A stretch of 60,595 nucleotides of DNA. Source: Pseudomonadota bacterium. GTDB taxonomy: Bacteria; Desulfobacterota; Desulfobacteria; Desulfobacterales; RPRI01. The notes beneath the pieces were generated by a model that did no database searches, was not told the DNA's origin, and saw only the letters and a program-made list of their open reading frames with translations. Below are positions 1 through 6,755 of this stretch, in pieces. The position numbers were made by a program, and so were the translations under genes. Where the stretch lies: contig JAHITX010000069.1 of assembly GCA_018817425.1 (NCBI GenBank), positions 1 to 60,595 of the forward strand, given 5' to 3'. Position 1 is the stretch's first letter. Each line of letters opens with the position of its first letter.

Positions 1-62
1 GAAGAGTCCTATTTTACAATCTTTTGTAAAAAGGATCATACTTACGCAAAACAAATTAATTA

Positions 63-88
63 AAATAACAATTTACACGTTGTTATTT
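63..88. promoter_or_regulatory. Perfect 9-bp inverted repeat, possible RHH operator
   Basis: AAATAACAA (63-71) and TTGTTATTT (80-88) form a perfect inverted repeat with an 8-nt spacer, 46 bp upstream of the start of a ribbon-helix-helix gene. A second inverted repeat, TTTTACAA/TTGTAAAA (12-19/24-31), lies just before it. Such regulators usually bind paired repeats in their own promoter, so autoregulation is a reasonable inference. The sequence shows only the symmetry. Confidence 0.35.
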
Positions 89-134
89 ATACGAAAAAGC
101 TCAATAAATTTATATTATTTGACGGAGGTGCAAC

Positions 135-302
135 ATGAATAAGATGGATAAAATAGATAAAAGTGTTGATAGAATCAGGGTTACCACTCTACTATCAGAG
201 GAAGAAAAGGAAGCGTTAAAAGAAATTGCCTGGAAGAGCGGTAGAAGTATGAGCGGGTATATTCGCAATCTTGTGATTGAGGCAATTGAAATCAATTCTT
301 AG
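135..302 (+). CDS. Small ribbon-helix-helix (CopG/Arc-like) DNA-binding protein
   Basis: This 55-residue protein starts at ATG 135 behind a strong ribosome-binding site (GGAGGT at 124-129). It begins with a lysine- and aspartate-rich stretch, then a short strand (DRIRVTTLLSEEE), then two helices separated by a turn (EAWKSGRS-type segment followed by MSGYIRNLVIEAIE). This strand-helix-helix layout, with the SGRSMSGYIRNLV motif, is typical of CopG/Arc/MetJ-fold regulators, which bind DNA as dimers. No toxin gene follows; the next gene converges and overlaps its last 11 bases. It may be a solitary regulator or the surviving antitoxin half of a lost pair. The gene is too short for common ORF cut-offs. 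Confidence 0.75.
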   Translation: MNKMDKIDKSVDRIRVTTLLSEEEKEALKEIAWKSGRSMSGYIRNLVIEAIEINS

Positions 303-603
303 ACTTTTTCTCTGAAATTGCATCTATAATGGCACTAATCCACAACGGAATAAGGATAAATAATGCCCATAATGGATGGCCTCCAAAAAACCAGATAAAG
401 GTAAATATCCCCGGCACAAGAAAAGGGCCAATTGTGCTATTTAGCATTCGTTCGAAAAGTCCAATATCTTTTTGTATATTGTTTTTCCTAAAAAGGGATG
501 TAAGTACAATATTAATGAGATACATTCCGAAGAAGAGGGAACCCCCAATCAAAAGCGCTATTCCAATATGGTATAGATAATCTTTGCCTTCGTTACTGAA
601 CAA
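292..603 (-). CDS. Small membrane protein, uncertain start
   Basis: From the only canonical start in frame (TTG at 603) this encodes 103 residues with about three hydrophobic segments (residues about 12-36, 58-73, 76-93) and a basic tail, so an inner-membrane protein is likely. I do not recognise the family. The frame stays open for 47 more codons upstream, to a stop at 745-747. That extension contains another plausible membrane helix (GLIIVLSIGFILSLF) but no ATG, GTG or TTG. Either translation begins at TTG 603, or an unusual codon is used (ATT at 690 has AAGGA just ahead of it), or the 5' end has decayed. Its 3' end overlaps the RHH gene tail to tail. Confidence 0.5.
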   Translation of the reverse strand: MFSNEGKDYLYHIGIALLIGGSLFFGMYLINIVLTSLFRKNNIQKDIGLFERMLNSTIGPFLVPGIFTFIWFFGGHPLWALFILIPLWISAIIDAISEKKSKN

Positions 604-806
604 AGATAGTATAAAACCAATTGATAATACGATTATAAGACCTTGTGTAAATGGATGTTTGAATAATTTCTTGAATATCTGGATAGTAATATATTCCTTA
701 TATAAAATTACTGCCGGAAATAAACGATAATCATGCTTAGTGTTTTATGAAAAAGGGTGCCTTTGGCAATTCCGGTTTTTCGTTTAACCATCTGACCTAC
801 TAATAT

Positions 807-1403
807 TTATTTCCCAAAAAATGTATTCATTCTTTGTTGGTGTTGTAATTGACTAATCTCTGCTTGTTGTTGTATCATTTCAGCATTCATTCTAGCTTGT
901 TGACCCTCCATTTGAACTTTTTTAGATTCCATCTCTTCGAGTATATCCTCCGTATCCCTTTGTTGTCGCTTCATTTTAGTTTCCATCTCATCTTGTGGAT
1001 TTCCTTGATTCCGAAGTTGTGCTTCCCGAAGAGTTACAATTGCTTTTAATACATTTTTTCTAAACCTTTTATCACTTGGAACTCGACTGCTCGGATCGTT
1101 TATGAGTTTTTCAACAAGGTCATCCACCTCACTGTTATCATCTTTTTCCAAACCCATTTTTTCTGATGATGATGCTTCACTGTATGAATATATTTCCTTT
1201 ACTTTTACTTGATACCTTTCTGGATTTGGAGTGTTTGTTATGACTGTATTACCATCTTTATCAGTATATTTGTACATTTCTCCTGCCTGAATCGTCTGAG
1301 TGCAAATTAGAGAAAAGGCTATTAGGAAAATTATTACGATTAATATAGGGACTCTTGATTTTCTGTACATATAATTCAAAATTATGGAATTTAAGTTCTT
1401 CAT
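807..1403 (-). CDS. Secreted DUF4124-domain protein with coiled-coil tail
   Basis: This is a 198-residue protein with an N-terminal membrane or signal segment (about residues 18-40, VPILIVIIFLIAFSLICT). After it comes AGEMYKYTDKDGNTVITNTP, the short DUF4124 signature of envelope proteins. The C-terminal half (about 115-195) is very rich in Gln, Glu, Met and Arg and should form a coiled coil. The start at 1403 is preceded by an AAGGGGG ribosome-binding site. A periplasmic location is likely. The molecular role is unknown; DUF4124 proteins are mostly uncharacterised. It sits with two other small secreted orphans at 1674-2788, on the same strand but with gaps of 75-270 bp, so it is probably not a tight operon. 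Confidence 0.7.
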   Translation of the reverse strand: MKNLNSIILNYMYRKSRVPILIVIIFLIAFSLICTQTIQAGEMYKYTDKDGNTVITNTPNPERYQVKVKEIYSYSEASSSEKMGLEKDDNSEVDDLVEKLINDPSSRVPSDKRFRKNVLKAIVTLREAQLRNQGNPQDEMETKMKRQQRDTEDILEEMESKKVQMEGQQARMNAEMIQQQAEISQLQHQQRMNTFFGK

Positions 1404-1673
1404 TTTTCTATCCCCCTTAATGTAAGGTCTTTATAAAAGTATAGTTGTTGTCACCATTAGATTAAAGAATTAAAAAATTGTTTGTAATAGGAACCGAAAT
1501 AGAATTTTGAAATGTTATTATTACTCCGGCAATTAAACATGTCCATTAATGTCCATGCAAAGCCAGTATTTGCTATAAATAGATAGCTGGAATGGCTGTA
1601 TTTAGTTGCTGGTGTAATAACTTGAATATTGATACTTTGTTTTACCATTCCTCACTTGGGCTAATATATCATT

Positions 1674-2084
1674 TTACGGACATACATGCTTAAAAAGGCT
1701 TTCTCCACGAGAGCCCGGTTCTAACTTTACTCGTACGCCAGGAAGTTGTTTTTCTAAAAAACCTTCAAGGAGATTATAAGGGTTTTTGGAGAGACTCATA
1801 CTTTCTCTTTCTAAACAGTAAATTCTTTCTATGTACGATTCACCTATTACTCCTGTAGCCTTTTCTTTTGTTCGTGTCCATACATTAACAATCTCTTTAT
1901 TCTGTAATGTTAAACCAAAGATAGATTTTTTTTGAATTGGATAGTGAATACTATCCTTGTCATAGTAGTAAGTTCCATTATTGTCCTTGAAATATTCTTT
2001 CCAATCTTCACATTCTCCAGGTAATGGTGCGAAAGTTATTACAGCGAAGAGAAACCAAAATATAAAAAATCCCTGTTTAATCAT
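1674..2084 (-). CDS. Secreted protein resembling the surface-adhesin E-like family
   Basis: This 136-residue protein has a clear signal peptide (FFIFWFLFAVITFAPLPGEC, residues about 6-25). The mature part begins EDWKEYFKDNNGTYYYDKDSI and contains VNVWTR. A tryptophan, a Gly-x-Tyr-Tyr-Asp strand and a later V-W pair resemble the small secreted Adhesin_E-like domain found in many proteobacteria. That assignment rests on motif impression only. Cys pairs in the C-terminal half (IYCLERES and KHVCP at the very end) could form a disulfide. Its function is unknown, and its neighbours are also secreted orphans. Confidence 0.6.
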   Translation of the reverse strand: MIKQGFFIFWFLFAVITFAPLPGECEDWKEYFKDNNGTYYYDKDSIHYPIQKKSIFGLTLQNKEIVNVWTRTKEKATGVIGESYIERIYCLERESMSLSKNPYNLLEGFLEKQLPGVRVKLEPGSRGESLFKHVCP

Positions 2085-2158
2085 AATAAAAAATCCCTGC
2101 TAAGTTTACACATTGAAATGAAGTAGTGTTCAAGTAAAGCGTCCGCTGGAGTGAAGTG

Positions 2159-2788
2159 TTATTTTTTTTCTATCACTAATGACTTTTTTATTTTGTTCAT
2201 AGTTGTTTCAAGGAAATCCGTGTAACTATTATCATATGCAAGGGTCATTTTCACGGCTCTACTTCCTTGATAGATTACATAAATTGATATATTCATAGTT
2301 TTAGAATGTTCGATTGTTTTGTAATCAGTTCTCACACAAATAAAGCCGGAAAGCATTTCTTTTGTGGTCTTGAATGCAGAAACCTTAGTTGATGAATTAT
2401 TTAATTTTGCTAATGAACTAACTAACATATTTCTACTCAAAATATCTTGTTTATTAATTTCTGATTGGCTCATGTTTTCAATATCGTCTTGAGTAAAAGT
2501 ATTTCTGGTTCTTACGCTAATTCTAATAGTTGCTAAAGGTTGATTACTGACTGTAAAGTTTGCAGCAATAATTATATCATTATCACCTTGAGGAACCTTG
2601 GACAGCAATTCTGTATTAGTGTCGATTTGATCCATTATTTGCTTATCAATTATCTTCCAATGTTTGGGTATTTTAACCGAGATTCCGTATTTGAGTTTGT
2701 ATAGTTCAAATCTACTGTGTTGGGGTTGAGCGACCAACATACAAGGAGAGAATACAAGAATTAAAACAATAGAAATTATTCGTAACAT
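2159..2788 (-). CDS. Secreted protein of unknown function, PsbP/DUF1795-like
   Basis: This 209-residue protein has a signal peptide (ISIVLILVFSPCMLVAQ, residues about 4-21). The mature part opens with LYKLKYGISVKIPKHWKII, the pattern 'Y-G-h-x-h-x-h-P-x-x-W' seen at the start of PsbP/DUF1795-like domains in secreted proteins. A later strand pattern (GFICVRTDYKT, ISIYVIYQGSRAVKMTLAYD) fits the same antiparallel fold. No catalytic motif is visible. The family call is tentative; the secreted location is well supported. Confidence 0.55.
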   Translation of the reverse strand: MLRIISIVLILVFSPCMLVAQPQHSRFELYKLKYGISVKIPKHWKIIDKQIMDQIDTNTELLSKVPQGDNDIIIAANFTVSNQPLATIRISVRTRNTFTQDDIENMSQSEINKQDILSRNMLVSSLAKLNNSSTKVSAFKTTKEMLSGFICVRTDYKTIEHSKTMNISIYVIYQGSRAVKMTLAYDNSYTDFLETTMNKIKKSLVIEKK

Positions 2789-2873
2789 ATAATACCTAAA
2801 TAATTGCTGTATTGTTAATCAGTTTAAATTAAAGTACAAAAGTGAGGATGTATAAGTGCATATAAATCTTGCA

Positions 2874-2936
2874 TCAGGTTGTCACCGCTATGATCTCACC
2901 GTTATATATCGGAATTCTATCAATTAAAGCATTCAT
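2874..2936 (-). other. 20-codon ORF with strong ribosome-binding site in a gene-poor gap
   Basis: The gap 2789-3200 holds no gene of normal size. Within it, a minus-strand ATG at 2936 is preceded by GGAGGGGG at good spacing and followed by 20 codons (MNALIDRIPI...) to TGA at 2874. The strong ribosome-binding site may mean a leader peptide, or the surviving 5' end of a gene whose body was lost. I see no protein family in so short a product. The rest of the gap is AT-rich without other structure I can support. Confidence 0.25.
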
Positions 2937-3200
2937 ACCGTACCCCCTCCTAACAGACTTAATTTAAGTTCTGGCGGTAAAAATAGTTTGTATAGCGTCA
3001 ATTCCCTGTTTCTGAGAATATCCTGCAAGGTTTTGTGCTTTTTTAGGCTGAATAATAATTTATATGGGATATCCCTTTATTTGTAAAGAGTTAGCATCAC
3101 TAAGACTAATAGTCAACCATTATTAATCATCTGGCCATGACTCACAGTCACTTCCATGACGGTTTTTCTTCGTATATTCTTACCTTAAAAGGGCGAGACT

Positions 3201-3536
3201 ATGACAAATATCAAAAAGAAATTTGGTGCACACCTTTCTCAATTGCGCAATAAGGCAGGAATGACACAGGCAAAACTGGCAGAAAAAACAAATCTTAGTG
3301 TTGACCTGATAAGCCGAATAGAAAGAGGTGAACGCGCACCCTCCTTAGAAACTATTGAAAAGCTATCGAATGCTTTAAAAATAAGATTGTCAGAATTGCT
3401 TAATTTTGACGGGGAAGAAGTTACAGTATTATCGGAAAGTCCTTTTGAATCTCTGGAATTGTGGAAACTACTGAAAGGTAAACGGCCTAAGCAGATTAAG
3501 AAAATAACTGAAATTGCCAAGATCATACTGGAATGA
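3201..3536 (+). CDS. XRE-family helix-turn-helix regulator
   Basis: This 111-residue protein has a classic HTH_3/XRE domain at residues about 6-65: GAHLSQLRNKAGMTQAKLAEKTNLSVDLISRIERG reads as helix 1 through the recognition helix, followed by ERAPSLETIEKLSNALKI. The C-terminal 45 residues (LLNFDGEEVTVLSESPFE...) may form a dimerisation or ligand region. The start at 3201 follows AAAAGGG. A 26-codon ORF begins inside its stop codon (ATGA overlap), suggesting translational coupling. The target genes are not evident. Confidence 0.85.
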   Translation: MTNIKKKFGAHLSQLRNKAGMTQAKLAEKTNLSVDLISRIERGERAPSLETIEKLSNALKIRLSELLNFDGEEVTVLSESPFESLELWKLLKGKRPKQIKKITEIAKIILE

Positions 3537-3613
3537 ACCATCCTGACCAATATTTTCTGAAGAGGTTTTTGGGAGATGAACCCCTATATCAGCCATTAGA
3601 TCTTGTTCGGTAA
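3533..3613 (+). CDS. Micro-ORF coupled to the XRE regulator
   Basis: ATG 3533-3535 overlaps the TGA of the upstream regulator (ATGA) and opens a 26-codon frame (MNHPDQYFLKRFLGDEPLYQ..., stop TAA 3611-3613). The ATGA arrangement is typical of translationally coupled operon partners. The product is amphipathic, with a basic start and acidic middle. It could be a short partner peptide, or the 5' stub of a truncated second gene such as a toxin. No family can be assigned from this length, and there is no independent evidence that it is translated. Confidence 0.35.
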   Translation: MNHPDQYFLKRFLGDEPLYQPLDLVR

Positions 3614-3621
3614 TATAAGCC

Positions 3622-4038
3622 TTAAGAGATGATGCCGGTTAAAACTTCAAAAAACACCCCTTGTTTGCATTTTGGGCATTGCATTGAATATAAATCTTGG
3701 ATAGGAATAATTTCTTTATGTTTACATTTTGGGCATTCATGGGGATCTCGCTCAAGATCAATTCTTACTTCTGCTAAACATCCAAAACAAAGCATATCCG
3801 TTTCAAACCCCCCACGCTCATTAATCAATTTAAGGGCTTTTTTGTTTTGGATTGGAATATAAGGAAAACCAAAAATATCGTCTTCATTAATTTTCAAGAC
3901 TTTCGCTATCTGATAAGATTCACAAGGGTGCGAACACGGGATACGGTTTTTTTTATCATCAATCACATACGTTATTCCGCCGAACGTATCTAATGTTAGT
4001 GCACACTTGTCACATTTGAAACGAATAAGAAGAGGCAT
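3622..4038 (-). CDS. Zinc-ribbon protein of unknown function
   Basis: This 138-residue protein is built around paired cysteines: CDKC at residues 9-12, CSHPC about 35-39, CFGC about 84-87, CPKC about 100-103 and CPKC about 119-122. The last three pairs read as one or two rubredoxin-like zinc ribbons. The N-terminal CDKC-CSHPC set may be another metal knuckle. A long helical or loop segment between them (about 45-80) has no recognisable motif. Metal binding is strongly suggested; function is not. It converges on the XRE-coupled micro-ORF with only 8 bp between them. Confidence 0.6.
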   Translation of the reverse strand: MPLLIRFKCDKCALTLDTFGGITYVIDDKKNRIPCSHPCESYQIAKVLKINEDDIFGFPYIPIQNKKALKLINERGGFETDMLCFGCLAEVRIDLERDPHECPKCKHKEIIPIQDLYSMQCPKCKQGVFFEVLTGIIS

Positions 4039-4143
4039 GGTTTTTTAATCACTATTTTAATCACTGCGATAAAAAGAATTAGCTTGGTTTTAATCAATTC
4101 CGGCATATATAAACTGCGATTACATTTTGAATTTGGGGTACCG

Positions 4144-4794
4144 TTAACCCCTGGCTACCCGATTAGGCCAATATTCAGTATTAAAATCGATATTGTCAAC
4201 TTCCATGGGCGAAATAGCAGCGTTTATAGTTTTTCGAAATTTTGAAAATGCATTAGGATTTCTGTTCACAGAATACCAGTTACCCCAAGGTGGCGAGAAA
4301 TTTGGATTTGCAAATACAACTAAACGCCTCGCTTTCTTCCCAGTGAACTTTTTCGGAAAAGTTTCTTTGCCAAGTTCAATACCAACAATCACTTCCCATT
4401 CAATTTTCAAACGATTCAATGTTGCCAAGATAATTTCTTTACTCGGCTTTTGTTTAGGTTGGTGAAACTGCTCACCTATTTCTGGCCACCACCCTTTACC
4501 ATTGGCAGAAACACCTGCTATGCTTTCAGCAACATCATAACTGGGTGATTCAGGCAAATTATTCATTAAAATAGACGAAAACCCATATTCATTTGTCCAA
4601 TTGATTAAATCAATCCATCTGGCTCGGATAGCACTTGCACTTGAAAATGCTGCACCTGCCAATATCAAAGGCACGGGTGGCTTGGGTATTTGTCTATCCT
4701 CTCTAAGCATCCATGCTTTTGATAGTTGACTATGTATTTTTGCCCAATCTGTCGGCAATGGTACTGGTATTTCTGTAGAAACATTCTTTTCCAT
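4144..4794 (-). CDS. Hypothetical protein
   Basis: This is a 216-residue soluble protein with no signal peptide or membrane segment. It has conserved-looking aromatic and proline segments (DWAKIHSQLSKAWMLRED; FSPPWGNWYSVNRNPNAFS) and a central hydrophobic strand (EWEVIVGIELG followed by RRLVVFANP). I do not recognise the family. A GGGAA-type ribosome-binding site precedes ATG 4794. Length, composition and a single clean frame support a real gene, and it stands alone between two gaps. Confidence 0.5.
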   Translation of the reverse strand: MEKNVSTEIPVPLPTDWAKIHSQLSKAWMLREDRQIPKPPVPLILAGAAFSSASAIRARWIDLINWTNEYGFSSILMNNLPESPSYDVAESIAGVSANGKGWWPEIGEQFHQPKQKPSKEIILATLNRLKIEWEVIVGIELGKETFPKKFTGKKARRLVVFANPNFSPPWGNWYSVNRNPNAFSKFRKTINAAISPMEVDNIDFNTEYWPNRVARG

Positions 4795-5545
4795 TTTTTC
4801 CCTGACCTAACAATATATGGAACAGTTTCCTCTCAATAACAGTGGTTTCTTTTTTTAAGATTAATTTCGGGTTATTTTTATCATGATTTCCGTTAGAAAT
4901 CTACAAGTTTCATGAGAAGAATGCATAGTCATGGTAGGAGGTAGAAATAAAGCCTATAGATCATTTTTCTACAGCAATATCGCAGTACCTGTTTTCTCTA
5001 TTTTTTTCTAAAATTTTGCCGACGATGTTTTCATATAGAGTAAACCAGATTAAAAGTATAGGGGGGGCCTTCCCGGAAGCATTCTTTTTTTGTCAGAGCG
5101 TGTAACGCATACAAGGTAGGGGTATTAAGGAGTCTCTACCCCCTATGTTTCAAAAAAGAGGTGTATGCCGGGGCTTGTTTAATAAGCATTCTTTTTCTTG
5201 CCTGGGCAGGGCGTGAAGCCAACACTCTCGATATTTGCTTCTCTGCAATCTGCTGCAATGGCTACAGCGATCACACGCACACGTTTAAAGACAAGGTGTT
5301 GAAGAAAGTAGATGAGCCTGAGCTATGTGGTAGTGTTTAAGGTCAGAAACCCAACGCTATAATGCTTGAAGCAGGTACCGGAATGCTATGAAAGATTATG
5401 AAGGTCTAAAATAAACGATTTTATCCGGGAACATTAAGAGTAAGGGGCTGGGCGAATCGTTTAACCTGGGTCGTTATAGGAAGCCGTAGCAGGGTAAACG
5501 AACCATAAGGCGGTCTATCTGATTCGGATATAGGCAGCAATCGGA
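4795..5545. other. 750-bp gap with no supportable gene
   Basis: No frame here has a credible start, ribosome-binding site and protein-like composition. The left half is AT-rich. The right half (about 5040-5545) changes texture, with G-rich and purine-rich stretches (a GGGGGGG run near 5060, AGTAAGGGGCTGGGCGAATC near 5440) and many short complementary segments. This looks like either a degraded mobile element or a structured RNA. I could not match it to a known RNA family by eye, nor to a transposase frame. The annotation is left open. Confidence 0.3.
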
Positions 5546-5705
5546 ATGACCAATATCGAAACAACACCCGGCAGGATTAAAAAAATTCGACTTCGTCTTA
5601 GTCGGGGATATACTATAAAGATTATTATCATAGATAAGAAAGCCTATTTCTCAAAGAAAAAATGGCATGAAATTTCCCAAAGTGGGGAGAGATTAACAGG
5701 ACAAG

Positions 5706-5735
5706 AAAAAAGGTTAACCAGCATGTTGGCTAACC
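5706..5735 (-). terminator. Rho-independent terminator after tRNA-Phe
   Basis: On the minus strand, GGTTAGCCA and TGGTTAACC (5735-5727 and 5720-5712) form a 9-bp stem with one G-U pair and a 6-nt loop. A run of six T (5711-5706) follows directly. It lies 13 bp past the tRNA 3' end, so it ends the tRNA-Phe transcript. Confidence 0.8.
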
Positions 5736-5747
5736 TTTTGATTTCAT

Positions 5748-5823
<76 letters not shown>

Positions 5824-5852
5824 ATAGAAACTCTGTTTTAAAACAGAAGTAT

Positions 5853-5881
5853 TATTTATTTTAAGCTTGCATTCTTGTCAA
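5853..5881 (-). promoter_or_regulatory. Sigma-70 type promoter for tRNA-Phe
   Basis: Reading the minus strand, TTGACA (5881-5876), a 17-nt spacer and TAAATA (5858-5853) make a near-consensus promoter 30 bp ahead of tRNA-Phe. It overlaps the last codons and stop of rsmE. Between promoter and tRNA lies a perfect palindrome, CTGTTTTAAAACAG (5833-5846). Confidence 0.65.
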
Positions 5882-6632
5882 GGACTTTTTGCCCCATATC
5901 ACCAAAAAGAAACTGGATAAGAGTGCATGCAGATAGGCTAGCGGTTTCCGCTCTTAAGATTCGGGGGCCAAGACCGGCTGTTAAAAAACCGCTTTCTTTG
6001 GCTTTTTCGACTTCATTTGTTGTAAAACCCCCTTCAGGCCCAAGCATTACAAGGATTTTGTTTATAACCCCATGTTTGCCACCAAGGTCTTTTATCTCAA
6101 GAAGGTTTTTTTCATTTTCCCAGAATATTATTTTAAGATCGAATCCTGGCTCAGATTCTAAAATTTCTTTAAAGGAAACAGTTTTTCCTATTTTGGGGCT
6201 TTTGGCCCGTTTGCACTGCTTGGTCGCTTCTTTTGCTATGGCTTCCCATCGTTTTGTACGATTAGAAAGGCGTTTGTCATCCGGTCTTGAAACAGAGCGT
6301 TCCGATATGAATGGTATCCATTTTGTAATGCCAAGTTCTGTGAGTTGCCGGATAAGATTATCCATTTTGCCTTCTTTAAGAAAGGATTGGGCTACAACTA
6401 TCTCAAGAAACGATTCAACAACATGATTGCATTGTCCTACAATATTTACATCAACTTTTGCAGAAGAGACAGCAACAATCCTTGCTTCATATTTTATACC
6501 CGATTCATCAAAAAGCTCTATACTGTCTCCGGGTTTTAATCGAAGTACATTTATAATATGTCTTGCATCAACACCTCTTATTGAGGGATTTGTACCTGCA
6601 AGCTCGGATTGTTCAATATAAAAAAGTCTCAT
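5856..6632 (-). CDS. rsmE: 16S rRNA m3U1498 methyltransferase RsmE
   Basis: RsmE methylates N3 of U1498 in 16S rRNA using S-adenosylmethionine, acting on the assembled 30S subunit. At 258 residues the protein is the usual family length. The N-terminal PUA-like part (about 1-75) includes HIINVLRLKPGD. The SPOUT knot is marked by MLGPEGGF (about 194-201), GLGPRILRAETA (about 219-230) and a deep SPOUT-style C-terminus. The start at 6632 gives the canonical N-terminus (MRLFYIEQSEL). It lies downstream of polA on the same strand with a 123-bp gap containing a half copy of the GGGGTCAAGGATTCAAG repeat, so it probably has its own transcript. Confidence 0.95.
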   Translation of the reverse strand: MRLFYIEQSELAGTNPSIRGVDARHIINVLRLKPGDSIELFDESGIKYEARIVAVSSAKVDVNIVGQCNHVVESFLEIVVAQSFLKEGKMDNLIRQLTELGITKWIPFISERSVSRPDDKRLSNRTKRWEAIAKEATKQCKRAKSPKIGKTVSFKEILESEPGFDLKIIFWENEKNLLEIKDLGGKHGVINKILVMLGPEGGFTTNEVEKAKESGFLTAGLGPRILRAETASLSACTLIQFLFGDMGQKVLDKNASLK

Positions 6633-6708
6633 AGATATTTTATGATTTAAGGCGTATTCTTTAAAAAATTTTGTAAAATGACCCCGGAAAGTAAGTTCCC
6701 ATCATTTC

Positions 6709-6736
6709 GCTTGAATCCTTGAATCCTTGACCCCTC
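6709..6736. repeat. Half copy of the GGGGTCAAGGATTCAAG repeat
   Basis: CTTGAATCCTTGAATCCTTG followed by ACCCCTC carries the same words as the hairpin arms at 9512-9603 and 27071-27146, in the reverse sense. Only one arm is present here, between polA and rsmE, so it is probably a degenerate or partial member of the family. Confidence 0.6.
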
Positions 6737-6755
6737 ACAAAATCACCGGCTGTTT

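Noticed and set aside
1457-1648. 63-codon minus-strand ORF
   Set aside because: Low-complexity, Asn/Ser/Phe/Tyr-rich translation of AT-rich DNA with no family resemblance; a real gene cannot be excluded but is not supported.
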